Source: Absidia repens (lineage: Eukaryota > Mucoromycota > Mucoromycetes > Mucorales > Cunninghamellaceae). Taken from it: a DNA stretch of 64,000 bases. The translations under genes and the position numbers were made by a program. The stretch is taken from positions 620,001 through 684,000 of the forward strand of contig MCGE01000001.1 in the NCBI GenBank assembly GCA_002105175.1. Reading direction: 5' to 3'. Position 1 is the first letter of the stretch. Every line of letters begins with the position of its first letter. Shown one piece after another: positions 1-11,229 of this stretch. The notes beneath the pieces are model-generated. The model saw only the letters and a program-made list of their open reading frames with translations. It had not been told where the DNA came from and did no database searches.

Positions 1-2399
1 AATGTGTATTACATATGAATAGAAAAAAAAATGTGTCTACAGTATATATATATATATATGAAAAAGGAACGGATTGGGTATTATGGAGACTGATTCCACC
101 AACTCTATAAGTTTGTGCGTAGAAAAGAAAACAGTGAGGCATTTGCGTAAAAAAACAGCTATTACAGTGTATTTAGTTGTGGTGGGATATATCGAAGAGC
201 AAAGTTGAGAATACTGTAGAATTAATTATGTAGCTACTGGGTGGCAGGGCATTTCTGAAGTGTGGGTTTTGATGGGATGGGATGGAAGACTCTGTGATTT
301 GGCACTGTGGGTGGGCAGTGATTGAGAAAAAAATGATGGACGGCTCCTATGGTGGGCAGAGCGTAGGGCTCTTAATTTGGACCCGTCCCGACTATGGTAT
401 TGATCAATACCAATACTCCTCATTTAGGTATTGTTAAGAGTCTGCTGATGATGAACATTCGTTTACATAGCTTTGTTATTCCTCCTGCGCGTAGCTTACT
501 TGAAACAATCCCCTCTTTAGATTTTACACTGTTTTATTTTTTTTTTTACTCGACATAAATTAGACATTATTATTTATACAGTATTGTTATATTATTAAAT
601 GGAATAGGACTTGTTATCAAGTATTGTGAAACTTTTGGATCATTCTTTATTTTTATTCAAATGTATTGTCTTATTTATACTGATGTAATGGTATGTGGGC
701 ATGTAAAATTAGGGGTGACGAATATGATAGGAATTCGTGTAGTGGGCATTCGGGATCTGAATTACATATTATTGAATGATCGCATGTGCATGAACGAAGG
801 TATAAGGATAAGTGTAGGGTTAAATATGAATGTATATATATGAAAAGATGTGTGGTAGATAGAATGATAGGTGAATGTGTTGGTATACGACATTAACCAC
901 ATCACTAATAAAAGGACGATTGATTCACATCAAATAAAAGCAATCAATATTCTCATTTTATTTTCGACTTTCTATTTTTTTTTATTTCATAACAGAATAA
1001 TCATTAACCCAAGTTAGTTTCTACCAAAAAGCCCAATAATATATATTGTGTTCTACCACTAGTCCACGCATAAATTTCACTATTTTGTGAAATGGCAATC
1101 TATATCATTTTATTAATTAAAAAGAACAACTGTTAAAAATCAATTACAAAAATTAGAAATACCATTCCGGCTTTTAGTTTCGTCCATTAAAATCTTCCAA
1201 TATTGTTAGTCGATCCATGAACGTGTACCAGACAAATATAATCATCTACTTCACTGTATCGAAGATACCTCTAATAATATTCATAAATATTTAAAGATTC
1301 CAAGAAATGAAAAATTTTCAATCATAAACTTGATGAAATTTCATTCAAGCCAAAAACGAAGGAGGAACCGTCAAAACAAAATTGGCCATTACACAGGCTT
1401 CGGAGCTTAAAGCGGTGAAAAAAATTTGGGGCTCCGCTCGCACTGCCCCTGGGTCATTTTGGCAAAAGCGCGGCGTAGCCGCGCCTCTCCCGGCGCTTTT
1501 TTAGCGGATTTCCATGTTTTTTTAGCGGTATGGAGGGGTATTTCTGTGTGTGTATGGGGATATTGGATGGGGGGAAAAAAAAAAAAATGGTATGAGTAGA
1601 AGGAGTATGTGACTAGAAAGCGGATCCAAGCAAACGTGGATGTTCTAGTATGTGTGTGGTTGAATGGTGGGCAATAATGTAGAGGCGGTTATTATGGCTG
1701 TAGGCTTTAGCTGTGAGCTTATAGGCGTAAACTTTAGAGCATTGTGCAATTAATTGTATGAGAGATGGATGGATGGTTTGGTGGCAAAAAATGATTGTAT
1801 AATATTTCTAAAGATGCATGGAAAATTTGAAGTTGAACGGTTTCGTAGTTCGTTTTATATAAAGCGAAGAAGAGTATATTGCAGGTTAATTGGATTTTGC
1901 AGGCTGTAAAGCCAGATGGGTGTGAATTCAACCGCCGCCGCCGGCAGTCTGGATTGTTGATCCAAAAAAAAAAAAATGGGAGCGCAAATCCAAAAAAAAA
2001 AAAAAAAAAAAGACAAGTCAACGGGAATGAGCCAACATCTGTTCACAGTTTTTGGCTCATTGTGGACCTGTACTCGGATTGACATGCAGCAGGCAATCTT
2101 TTAACATCAATCCCATAAATTGCTGTATATCATATGTTTCAAGAAAAAAAAAGTTTCAAAAGTCAGAATGGTTTATTCATAGAATATCAAAATAAAGGTC
2201 GGTATACACAAAGATTTAGTAAAGATAATATGGAAGTGGAATGAAGAAGGTGTATATACCAACAAAGAAATATATAAAGAAAGGTAAGGGGATAATGGAA
2301 TAAATAAAAGGATAAAAATATAAGAACTACTATATAAAACTATATAAATATGTATATAATAATAAATCAATAAAAATAAAAACTGTGTATCAAACTAAT
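1..2399. other. AT-rich gene-free left edge
   Basis: I see no convincing gene here. The short open frames are compositionally AT-driven, with no recognisable motif and no plausible exon partners. About 1-400 may hold a badly decayed copy of the dispersed repeat described at 21.4 and 40.5 kb: a 16-17 base stretch near 150-168 matches, and a weaker resemblance follows near 325-350. A GC-rich palindromic island lies at 1410-1520 and is listed separately. The last part (about 2170-2399) is the 3' untranslated region of the Rab11 gene, with TTTATT (AATAAA on the minus strand) in it. Confidence 0.6.
1410..1520. repeat. GC-rich palindromic island with two hairpins
   Basis: In very AT-rich surroundings this stretch is abruptly GC-rich. 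It holds a perfect 7-bp inverted repeat GCGCGGC-GTA-GCCGCGC and, just before it, a second inverted repeat GGGGC...GCCCC with a 12-base loop. After the island the motif TTTTTTAGCGG occurs twice about 20 bases apart. No coding frame is evident. A mobile-element terminus, a mitochondrial-type GC cluster or a foreign insertion are all possible; none can be shown from one copy. Confidence 0.5.
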
Positions 2400-3544
2400 C
2401 TAACAGCATCCACCTTGTTTTTGATCCGAGGATTGTTGAGTGACAGAAATTGTTTCGCCAACAGTAGGTCGAACAACATCATTGGAGGATTCGAGAGCTT
2501 TGTTAGAGACAATACGATAGATTTCTATAACAACAGAAAGTAAAAACAATAAGTATCAGTATCTCAGTTATCTCCCTTTTTTTTGAAAGACTTGGTTCAA
2601 TCTTTTATTACCTGTCAAAATACGTTGGAAAGCTAATTCAACGTTACTAGAATCCAACGCCGATGTTTCAATAAAGGAGAGACCATTGTCAGCAGCAAAT
2701 TGCTTGGCTTCTTCAGTGGACACGGCACGCAAATGTCGTAAATCACTTTTATTGCCTACAAGCATGACCACAATGTTGGAATCAGCATGGTCACGGAGTT
2801 CCTTGAGCCAGCGAGTCACATTTTCATAGGTGGCATATTTTGCGATATCATAGATCAGTAATGCACCTACAGCACCACGGTAATAACTAAATTATCATCA
2901 AGTAAGTATATCAAATCAGCATTTATTATTATTATTATTTGGAAGAAGAGGGGGTTTGGTTGATTTTACTTACGCACTGGTAATGGCGCGGTACCTTTCT
3001 TGTCCAGCTAGATCGGAAGAATATAAAATGTTATTAACAAAAAGCATATCCTAGCCATGCCCTTCTCCCCTTGATCATCATCATCCTCACACATCATCCC
3101 TGTCCCTCCCAACCCCTTGATCCCTGATTTTATTCTGGTATGTACCTGTATCCCAGATTTGGGCCTTGACTGTCTTGCTATCAACTTGAACACTGCGAGT
3201 GGCAAACTCGACACCAATGGTACTTTTGGATTCCAAGTTGAATTCGTTTCTTGTAAACCGAGCCAAAAGATTGGTTTTACCTATTCAATAGGAATAATTA
3301 TTTTTTTTTGTCAGCTTTGGTTCACTAAAATTTTTGTGGAAATGATATTACCAGTGCCGGAATCACCAATCAATACAACTAGACAGATGAAAAAATAAAT
3401 AAAAAGAAAAAAAAGGTTAACGTGGTGTTTTACAAGCGGAGCACCTAACGAACACCAACCCAGGCACATTTTTTTTCTTAATTTCATCTATAGTATAGCT
3501 TACTTACCTTTGAAAAGATAATCATATTCATCGTCCCTGCTCAT
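2400..3544 (-). CDS. ypt3: Rab11/Ypt3-family small GTPase
   Basis: A Rab GTPase that in fungi directs secretory vesicles and recycling endosomes to growth sites. Six exons were joined by reading GT..AG introns. The product starts [12 protein letters not shown] and is about 210 residues, normal for the family. It has the P-loop GDSGTGKT, switch [33 protein letters not shown] and ETSALDSSN, in order. The C-terminus is GGCC, the double-cysteine geranylgeranylation site. The [17 protein letters not shown] and [11 protein letters not shown] segments are typical of Rab11 rather than Rab8 or Rab1. The start codon lies 576 bp from the divergent start of the CCCH gene. Confidence 0.93.
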
Positions 3545-4120
3545 GGTGCAAAGTAAAGAAAAGGAAAAAAGGAAAGAAAAGTAACGAAAGAAGAAGAAAA
3601 AAAATTAGTTACCGTGGTTGGGCTTTTTTTCCTTCACACTTGTTTGGTTTTCATTCTCCGCGCCTAGACAGAATGATCTATTTATTTCCTGGGTCCAGGA
3701 TTCCCAGTTCTAACATTTGACGTATTGACAGTAGCAGGCGAAATGTACCTTTTGTTTTTTATGCTTCCTTCACTTTTTATCTGGTACGGACTGTTTTGTA
3801 TGTTCACGGCATAATAAAAATCATTATGATGGTGATGGAATTTCATTATTAAAAAGTAAGGAGTGAGGGTTTTAGGCTTTATTGGAGACAGTCAAATACT
3901 GTCCAAGGGAAAAAAAAAATATAGAGCGAGTCGCTGAGATTGAATTCACACCGGTCTCCCAACCTTTTTTTCTTTTCTCAGAGGGAAAAAAAACAACAAC
4001 AACAACAACTGTTTTCTTTTTTTTCTCTCTTTTCTGTTATTATTATACTTCCTTCCATTTGCTTCTGCTGCTTTTTTTTTTACAACTATACCTTCATCAT
4101 ACTGACATTCGATTTATATA
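3545..4120. promoter_or_regulatory. Divergent promoter region, Rab11 / CCCH gene
   Basis: This 576-bp region separates two divergent start codons and so holds both 5' untranslated regions and promoters. The part just upstream of the plus-strand gene is a pyrimidine-rich tract with long T runs, as seen upstream of many starts in this window. I see no clear TATA box or known binding site. Confidence 0.5.
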
Positions 4121-5054
4121 ATGTCTGAATCTACTAGCCAAAGGAACAAGGCCATTTGGGCTGGGTCACTTGCCCTATTGACAGTCGGCAGCGTGCTTTA
4201 CTTCACTTTGCTCCGAAAACCAGAAGGTAAAGACAATAACAACGATAATATACACCGGGAAAATGGAACTGGGACTGGCATATGATTGATATTCAATGAT
4301 AGAAATAGGCACGTGTACCTATTATTATATGATTATCATTGCCATGGAGGGGGTGGGTTGCGGGGTCGGGCAAAAGGCATTAACCTCAATACACACAAAA
4401 AAACACGAAATCTCATAGACTCACTCGCTTTGTTTTCAATTGAATTTCGCATATATTAGACTCCTCCAAACCTGCAAAAGATACAAAGTCTCGCGAAGTT
4501 GTCCAGGATAGATCAGTAAAGACGGCTCGAACGGAAGGTAAGAATTGGACAGTGGGTGGACGAGCGCAAAAGAAAAAAAAGGGAGTCAAGGCAATAATAT
4601 CAAAGGGAGAAAGAGCGACGAGGAGGAGGTAGCAAAAGGAGAATATAGTGTGGTTGGAGGAGAAAATGCCTGTGCCATTATATGACAGAGTGGAAGTGAC
4701 AGGGGGTACCATGGAAACGGGTTTTATACTCATACTCACTTTATTATATCTCTTTTTAAAAAAAAAAATAGTGAAAGCTGACATTCCGCAAAAAGGTGAC
4801 GTTCCACAAGCCAAAGCCACTGTTACATCAAAAGAAGTAGGAACTGCACAACCATCTGATCAGACCTCAACACCTTTGGTCCCGGAAACCACCGCCAAAG
4901 AACAACAACAAGAAGCAGACATCCCGGCCATCAACCATGATCATGAATTGGAAAAGTCACCCGTATTAACAGCTGCACCCTCCTCCACGGCTTCTTCCGA
5001 TGTCCATCCTTCTTCGTTAGCTGAACAACAAGAACCCATTCCCACCCGTGCCCC

Positions 5055-5087
<33 letters not shown>

Positions 5088-5728
5088 AACTGCTGTTCCT
5101 GTTACCAACAACAACTCGAACGGTGCTGGTGTCAATGGTTACTGGCAACCACCAGCCAACAATGCTACCTTCCAACATAGTATGGGCTGGCCTGAATTAT
5201 TCCCTCTGCAGCAACAACAAGAAGGAGGTGCAGGCAATGAAATCAAACCCGCTGCTGCTGTTACTGTGAACAAGGACATCGCTGCTTCTACTACTACTAC
5301 CAATGGTGAAGAAGTGGCTACTGCTGTCGAAGCTACTGCCGCTCCTGCCGAAAAGAAAAAGCATACCAAGAAGCGCATGACTCGTATGGAACAGATTGAT
5401 CAACAACGACAAAACTATGTCCCTACCATGAAATCGCGATGCAACTGGTGGCCTAACTGTACCAACAAGAACTGCAAGTACCACCACCCTTATCAACTCT
5501 GCAGGTAAATTATATTGTGTGGATCATAAAATAATGTATATATATGGATGACTGACATGGGTTATTGGTTGTTTTTTTAGATATGGTGATATGTGTATTT
5601 ACAATGAACGATGCATGTTTTTACATCCATGGGATGTTGAAGAACCTGTCCGACATACTAAGCAACAACAACAGCAACAACAACAACAACAACAACAACA
5701 ACACCAATATCAACAACACCAACTTTAG
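4121..5728 (+). CDS. Membrane-anchored CCCH (Nab2/ZC3H14-type) zinc-finger protein
   Basis: Four exons join in frame to about 350 residues. Residues about 12-30 (AIWAGSLALLTVGSVLYF) form one hydrophobic segment followed by basic residues, suggesting an N-terminal membrane anchor. A long low-complexity middle rich in Ala, Thr, Glu and Gln follows, then a basic stretch. Near the C-terminus are two tandem short CCCH fingers: CNWWPNCTNKNCKYHH, then CRYGDMCIYNERCMFLHPW, split by the last intron. Their spacing and WP/HHP residues match the compact fingers of Nab2/ZC3H14, which bind poly(A) RNA. The protein ends in a poly-Gln tail. RNA binding is inferred from the family; the membrane anchor is inferred from hydrophobicity. 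I know of no named orthologue with this architecture. Confidence 0.8.
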
Positions 5729-7218
5729 CATACCGACAATTAGATAAGTTTATCCCCTCGTCCTTTCCCCCCCCCTTTCTCTAGTTTTTATGTGCACTTG
5801 TTATTATTCTTCTTTTTTATTTTATTATTATTATTATTATTTGTGAATATTTACCTTCATGTGAATAACTTCATCCCCCCTACCCTCCCCTCCGCTCTCA
5901 CACACACCCTACTTTTTGCCCAACAATCACCTCCATTTTAGTTTGATACACACACATTCTACACCTTTGACACATACACCCTCTTTTTCTTTTTTTTTTT
6001 TTTTTTTTTTTTGCCTCACCGATTTTATATTATATACACACACTCAATAAACAATAGACCAATTCAATAAAAAATCCATTTATTTATATTCACATACAAT
6101 CCAATAAATCAGCTTGTTTTTTTAATTTATGCATGCATTCAATAGATAGACAAAAGACCAATGCTAATAATATACAACAATGCCATTATCGGTACTATAG
6201 TAGGAACCCTACCTAACCGATGATATCAATGGGAAAATGAAATTGTCTCGTTATTGGGGGTAATCTCATTATTCTGCAATGTGTAGCCATGCTATATCTA
6301 GAAACATTGCAACCTGCTGGAACTTTATTTGGTCCTTTCTCATCGAAAAAAAAGGGATATCTGGCCAGAACTGCTGTTCAGCAGGAGACCACAGAAACTA
6401 TTTCAAATCCCGCACACGTGGTTTTTATTTTCTTCGTCCTTTTTTTTTCATTGCTCTCTGCCTTGATTTCCTTCTTTTTTTCCACTTCATCATTGTAACT
6501 ACTATGGGCGGTGTTGATCTTGGATTAGTGTCAGATCTAGTTTAGAAAGGGTTTCAGCTCAGGGATGACAACATGCATGGGGAAACCCTTTCATTTTGGA
6601 TTCAGGATTTAGGACCACCATTAGTTGGCTTTTTTGGAGCCGTCATTAGCTTAGTTTAGTACTGGTTTGTCCATAGTTTGAATCTATATTTAAATAAATT
6701 ATGCCTCTTTTTTACATAATTCAATAAAAATGTGTCCCAACAGTTCCTTTCGCGTCTCGTAAAACAGAGTGTCCCCTTTTTACCATCACCATTTTCACTT
6801 CAGTGTTGGCCGTTGCTATGCTTCAATCAAAGATATCCATGTATAGTCCTTCTCATGTCCTACCTACGTAAAAGGCGATTTGCCCAAGTTTTCATCCAAC
6901 CTCTTCCACACCCCTTCACTCACAACTCAAAATGGATGATATCTAGAAGACGTCAAAAAAAAAACATAGCGTTCTTCAAATTACAATATTTCACAGTCAA
7001 CAACCAATGGTTTCCAGCAAAGCACTAGTTATTCTAGGTGTCGTTAATGTGCGTTCCTACTATACCGTACTGTAGTATACAGATAGAAAATACAATTCAA
7101 AAATATAAAAAAACACAGGTTTATATGATGTATGGGTACGAAAATGGTATTTTTATTCAATAAAAACGATATGATGATAATAACTATATGGTAAACTATA
7201 ATAAACTACAACTATAAA
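5729..7218. other. Convergent intergenic region with a repeat copy
   Basis: This lies between the 3' ends of the CCCH gene and seipin. The first 350 bp is pyrimidine-rich 3' sequence with T runs and an AATAAA-like stretch near 6050. The middle is repeat copy A (listed separately). The last part, 7085-7218, is the seipin 3' untranslated region, with TTTATT signals and repeated TAAACTA (TAGTTTA on the sense strand). No further gene is seen. Confidence 0.6.
6390..6900 (+). repeat. Dispersed structured repeat, copy A (partial)
   Basis: This is a truncated plus-strand copy of the family also seen at 11.2-12.3 (+), 21.4-22.5 (-) and 40.5-41.6 kb (-). It starts near a CACGTG-like site (about 6413), followed by a pyrimidine tract. 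It contains an 11-bp perfect stem (6545-6555 with 6582-6592), a GGCT...AGCC mini-hairpin near 6628-6642, TTAGTTTAGT at 6651 and AATAAA at 6693-6698. Similarity to copy B fades after about 6900. There is no meaningful open frame. Confidence 0.7.
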
Positions 7219-8938
7219 CTAAGACTGATCGCCTGATAGCCCAGAGGTTTTTTCGTCACTTGAAGAGAGAGGCGTATTTGAACCCAGGTCATGCTGATGA
7301 TGTTGTTGAGGTTGTTGAGGTTGTTGAGGTTGAGATTGTTGTTCCCTTGCCGCCAGCTGTTGTTGGTATGACTGCTGTTCCAAAGCGGCTTCTTCAAACA
7401 AATCATGGATCTTGTACCAAAACTTCTGTCCAAACGACTTCCAGGCCACAGTAGCACATAGTAATTCAATCAACATAAAGATCACAATGAAGGTAATGGC
7501 CGTAGGAATACGTCGATGATACATGTAATACCTAAATAGTAATGGAATAGATGAGTATCCGCGGGGGGGACATGGTTCTCACACACACAACCTGCGTTGG
7601 CTGTCCTTATATCTGGTACGTCACATATTGTTACTTACCGTAATCCACGGAAATCGGCACGGACACTAAGCTGAGCGTCATAAATTTGAAGTGTTGGTGA
7701 GGAGATGGTGACCGCTGCTTGAACGACAGGTTTCGTCTTTTTTTTTTCAGAATAAAAAAAAAATGCATTTGGATCAGTATATAATTAGATTCACGTGTCA
7801 TTAACTAAGCGTACCCTCATCTTTTTTTTTTACTCCTCCATGAATCCCGCCTACCTTGTGTTCTACATAGCCTTCAATCAATGGAACCATGATGATTTGA
7901 CTTTCTTCTGTAAATCCAACCAACAACGGTAGAGCTTTGGCCAAAACGTGAAGTATACGTTGTGCATGGGATTGGTATCGAAGAATTGCCTGGAAGAAGA
8001 ATTAATTAAAATCAAAAGTCAGTCCCTCAATCCATCTCCGTTTCACTCCTTTCTCTTTTGAGTCCGTTGTCTGTGTTTCTACTTTGTTTTTCACTTACTG
8101 GGCGACTTGATTGAGCGACAACGACACTGTCTTGTGATAGTAGTTCAGCCTTTACCATGAAATTCCCCAAATCAAAGTTAATATCAGAAGTTGGCACGTG
8201 AAGTCGCACAAAGACGTCGTAAGCTTGTTCATGTCGAAGAGGCTAATAATGATAGAGTCAATTATATGTGTTATGAAGAATAAGAAAGAGGGAAACCACT
8301 TACTGCAGTTTTATATCCACCTGTAAGATCAATCACACCTTTTGGTTCGACCAAAGTACGTTGATTCACATGGCCATATTGAAAAAAGATGGGTTCGTTG
8401 TGGACGGTGCGGGGCACGTATTGTTGATAAAAAGTGAGATAGGCAGTGATACTTGTCAAAAGGATCCATACAAAAACCACCATAATAATAGCCGATTTGA
8501 TCATAGTGCGTTGTGCTTTTGGAGCAAAGACAATGCGAAGGACTGGTGTAGTCAATTTTTTCACGACACTACCAAGCGCTAAAACTGCAGGGTGCCATTC
8601 AATAGGTGGTGGTGGTAGTAAATCGTCCGTGGTGGCATCGGGTGATGAATTGGTATTGTCGTTGCCGGTGGTATTGTTACGAAGTCTTGATGTTGATTCT
8701 TCCACTAAATCGCCACTTGAGCCAGGGGAGATAGAGGGATGACTATCAACAGAACTATGGTCATCTAAAAGGGCATCATCGTCGTCGTATGAAGGTACCA
8801 CTTGAAACCCATTATCGCGCTATTAAAAAGAATGAAAGAAAGATATAAAGAGTGAGTTCTGTATACGTATATAATACAATTCTTCTTTTTCTTTATATAT
8901 ATTACCCCTCTTCCATTGGAGGATGATGCTTGGTTCAT
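7219..8938 (-). CDS. SEI1: Seipin (lipid-droplet assembly protein)
   Basis: Seipin forms a ring in the ER membrane at contacts with lipid droplets and controls droplet size and triacylglycerol flow. Six exons join in frame. After a Ser/Asp-rich cytosolic N-terminus (start MNQASSSNGRG) comes TM1 (AIIMVVFVWILLTSITAYL), then the lumenal beta-sandwich with the diagnostic PLRHEQAYDVFVRLHVP, NFDLGNFMV and SSRP segments. TM2 (TAITFIVIFMLIELLCATV) and a Gln-rich cytosolic tail follow. Length is about 400 residues. The first exon is short (11 codons). The gene lies 185 bp downstream of the AIG2-like gene on the same strand. Confidence 0.9.
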
Positions 8939-9123
8939 AATGATAAAAAAAGTAAAGAAATGAGTATGAAAAAGAGAAAGAAGAAAATCACCACCCAAAA
9001 ATTTAAAAATCCTGAAACATCACAAGAATATTCATATTCCGCCTCGTTGACCCTAAACTGCCGTCCCTGAAAAAAAGCATATTTATTAAATTCGAAATAT
9101 AAATAAATCCCAACTAAACTAAT

Positions 9124-9982
9124 CTAAACTACAGTGTCTGCTAGATGGTGTTGTCGCCAGTGTTCATAATCCCAATCATGATCCTTCAGTTGGTCTTTGC
9201 CAGCAATCCAAAGATACACCTGACAAGATGCTGTCGTGGTTTTGCCTTGCTCTTCCTCACCTTGATCATTCATTTCCAACGACTCTAGGATAACTTTTGT
9301 CATTTGTCGCTTATATTCCTAATGAAAATATGTAATAAATGAGATCCATTCTAGTCTTTCTTTTTTTATTTTTCTGAAATGTGAATATCTGGTTGGTTTG
9401 CTACTTACGTCGCCTTCATAATCATCCAGAGCCGCTACATCTCGTAACGTTAGCCCTTGACATAAAATCCCGTGCACTTGGTCCGTTGTATTGTCGGATT
9501 CTAGCACGCCCGGGTAAGTCGCATGTTTGACTGCATAGCGTCGATGCCCCTATCAGAATAATAATAAATAATATTAATATGTGACAGTAATCGGTCATGA
9601 TGTGTGTGAGACAGAAAATTTTGTGAACCCATTCATGTTCAACAGTCCATATATTATTCCCACTAACAATCAACCACCCTCCGAAGTTGCGTCATGTTCC
9701 ACCTATTTCTCCCCTTCCAGGCTGTGTTTTCAAATTCTCACCTTCAGCAAAGCCTTTGTAAGTTGTAAGGAAGCCAATTTCTTTGTCTTTATCGCACGAG
9801 GAGCTGACTTACCACAAAGAACTAAGGTTGTTGTTTAAAAAAAAAAAAAAAAAAAAAAAAGCGAAAGCATAAAGATCAATGAGAAAGAGATGTGGGTAGC
9901 CAAATCGTGCTATCCTTTGATTACCGTCGCCGATAATTTCTGTTGCCATCAAGGTTCCATAAAAAAAAGCAGCTTCCGACAT
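9124..9982 (-). CDS. AIG2-like gamma-glutamylcyclotransferase family protein
   Basis: Four exons give about 165 residues, right for the family. The N-terminus MSEAAFFYGTLM carries the YGTL loop that binds the gamma-glutamyl group. GHRRYAVKHATYPGV follows, and LDDYEGDEYKR carries the glutamate expected to be catalytic (E of YEGDEY). These enzymes release 5-oxoproline from gamma-glutamyl amines or peptides; the substrate cannot be told here. The chosen stop is TAG at 9124-9126, soon after the tryptophan-rich WDYEHWRQHH. A further downstream splice into a short exon near 9050 is possible but less likely. The open frame at 9422-9673 is largely an intron of this gene. Confidence 0.82.
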
Positions 9983-10479
9983 TACTTCTGCGTGTACGTT
10001 TTGCGTTTTTCAAAATAAAATAAAAAAGTGAGAAAGAAAAGGGACCCAAGAGCCTTTGTGTTCTCCTGAAAAAAAAAATAGCGCTTGTTTAACCCCCGCA
10101 AGTGCAAAAAAAAAAAAAAGCTCTAATTTGATTACTATCTCGATCTATGCAAGATAGTAACAGAAAAGCAAGTTTGGAATGTCAATATCTATCAATGATA
10201 CCAGTATACTAAGATTTTTACTTTTCTAATGGCTCTTAAAGATAGACAACTACCGTCCAAGGTAGTGAATCATAATACAATATGATATAATAGGCGCCCC
10301 CAATATACATATCGTCCTCCAAGTTCGAGGTTGGTTGTGTAAACCTTACTGGTCTACATACCGAAGGTAGCTTTTTCTCTGAACTTTTGAATTCGTTGAT
10401 TGGAAATATTAAGTTACAAGAATTTTTATCCATCAAATTACAACCAGCTACTTAGCGTATGGAGAATTAGTATAGTGTA

Positions 10480-11060
10480 CTGTAATGAAGTTTAAACTGT
10501 CATCTATTATTTTCAATAAATAAAAAAAATTGAACTTCAATATGATTCCGTCTCAAATGAAAAATATGAAGTTCATAGTGGGAGGGGTCATGGGGTGGTT
10601 GGTATGTTATGTACAATCTATTCAGCTGAGGGTTGACCGTACTTTATGTACAGTGCCCTAACAAAGAGGGACAGTATGGGACACAAATATGAGTCCGAGT
10701 CAGTGGCTAAAAATAAAAGCATATATTATCAAGGTATAAATATAAGCTGTGATGATCAATGATGATCTAAATGAGATCGTAAAAAAGGATCTGATTTCAA
10801 AGACAAGCAAAACGCATGAGAGAGACTAAATGTAAAGACAAGACATACTTTATTCAAATGTAGAGAAAACTATGGCAAACTAACGCTAACCTAAGCTAAA
10901 CTAATGACGGTTTTACGACACTCATCTCTAAGATGAAGCCTTATCTGACGGTAGAACCAAAATCTCGAATCCAAAATGAAAGAGTTTCCCTATGTATGTT
11001 TGTATCGCATTTTCAAAAATGCCCCTGATTCATATTCTAATAACTAATCCGAGTTCACCG
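10480..11060 (-). repeat. Dispersed structured repeat, copy E (diverged subfamily)
   Basis: On the minus strand, this shares with the main family the segment around CCAAAATGAAAGAGTTTCCC (about 10970-10990) and the upstream TTTATTCAAATGTAGA block with the TAAGCTAAACTAA tract. The first hairpin arm is replaced by a different hairpin, GCATTTTCAAAAATGC (plus strand, about 11006-11021), then CCCCTGATTCATATTCTAATA. Copy F at 37.2-37.5 kb has the same replacement, so the two form a subfamily. Confidence 0.6.
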
Positions 11061-11229
11061 ACACTACTATTGAATGGAATAAAAAAAAATAAAAAAAATA
11101 AAAAAAAAAAAATTTGATTTTACACGGGTAAAATCAATAAAGATTGAAACGATAAAAATACAGGGCTAACATTTTTCACTGGTTAGTGAGCCTAAGAGGC
11201 TATTAAATCCCTTTCATGACAAAAAGTAT

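Noticed and set aside
226..423. 65-codon minus-strand frame at the left edge
   Set aside because: Ser/His/Pro-rich with no motif, no partner exons, and it overlaps sequence resembling a decayed repeat copy.
9422..9673. 83-codon minus-strand open frame
   Set aside because: Most of it is an intron of the AIG2-like gene; the true coding part is in another frame and matches the family.
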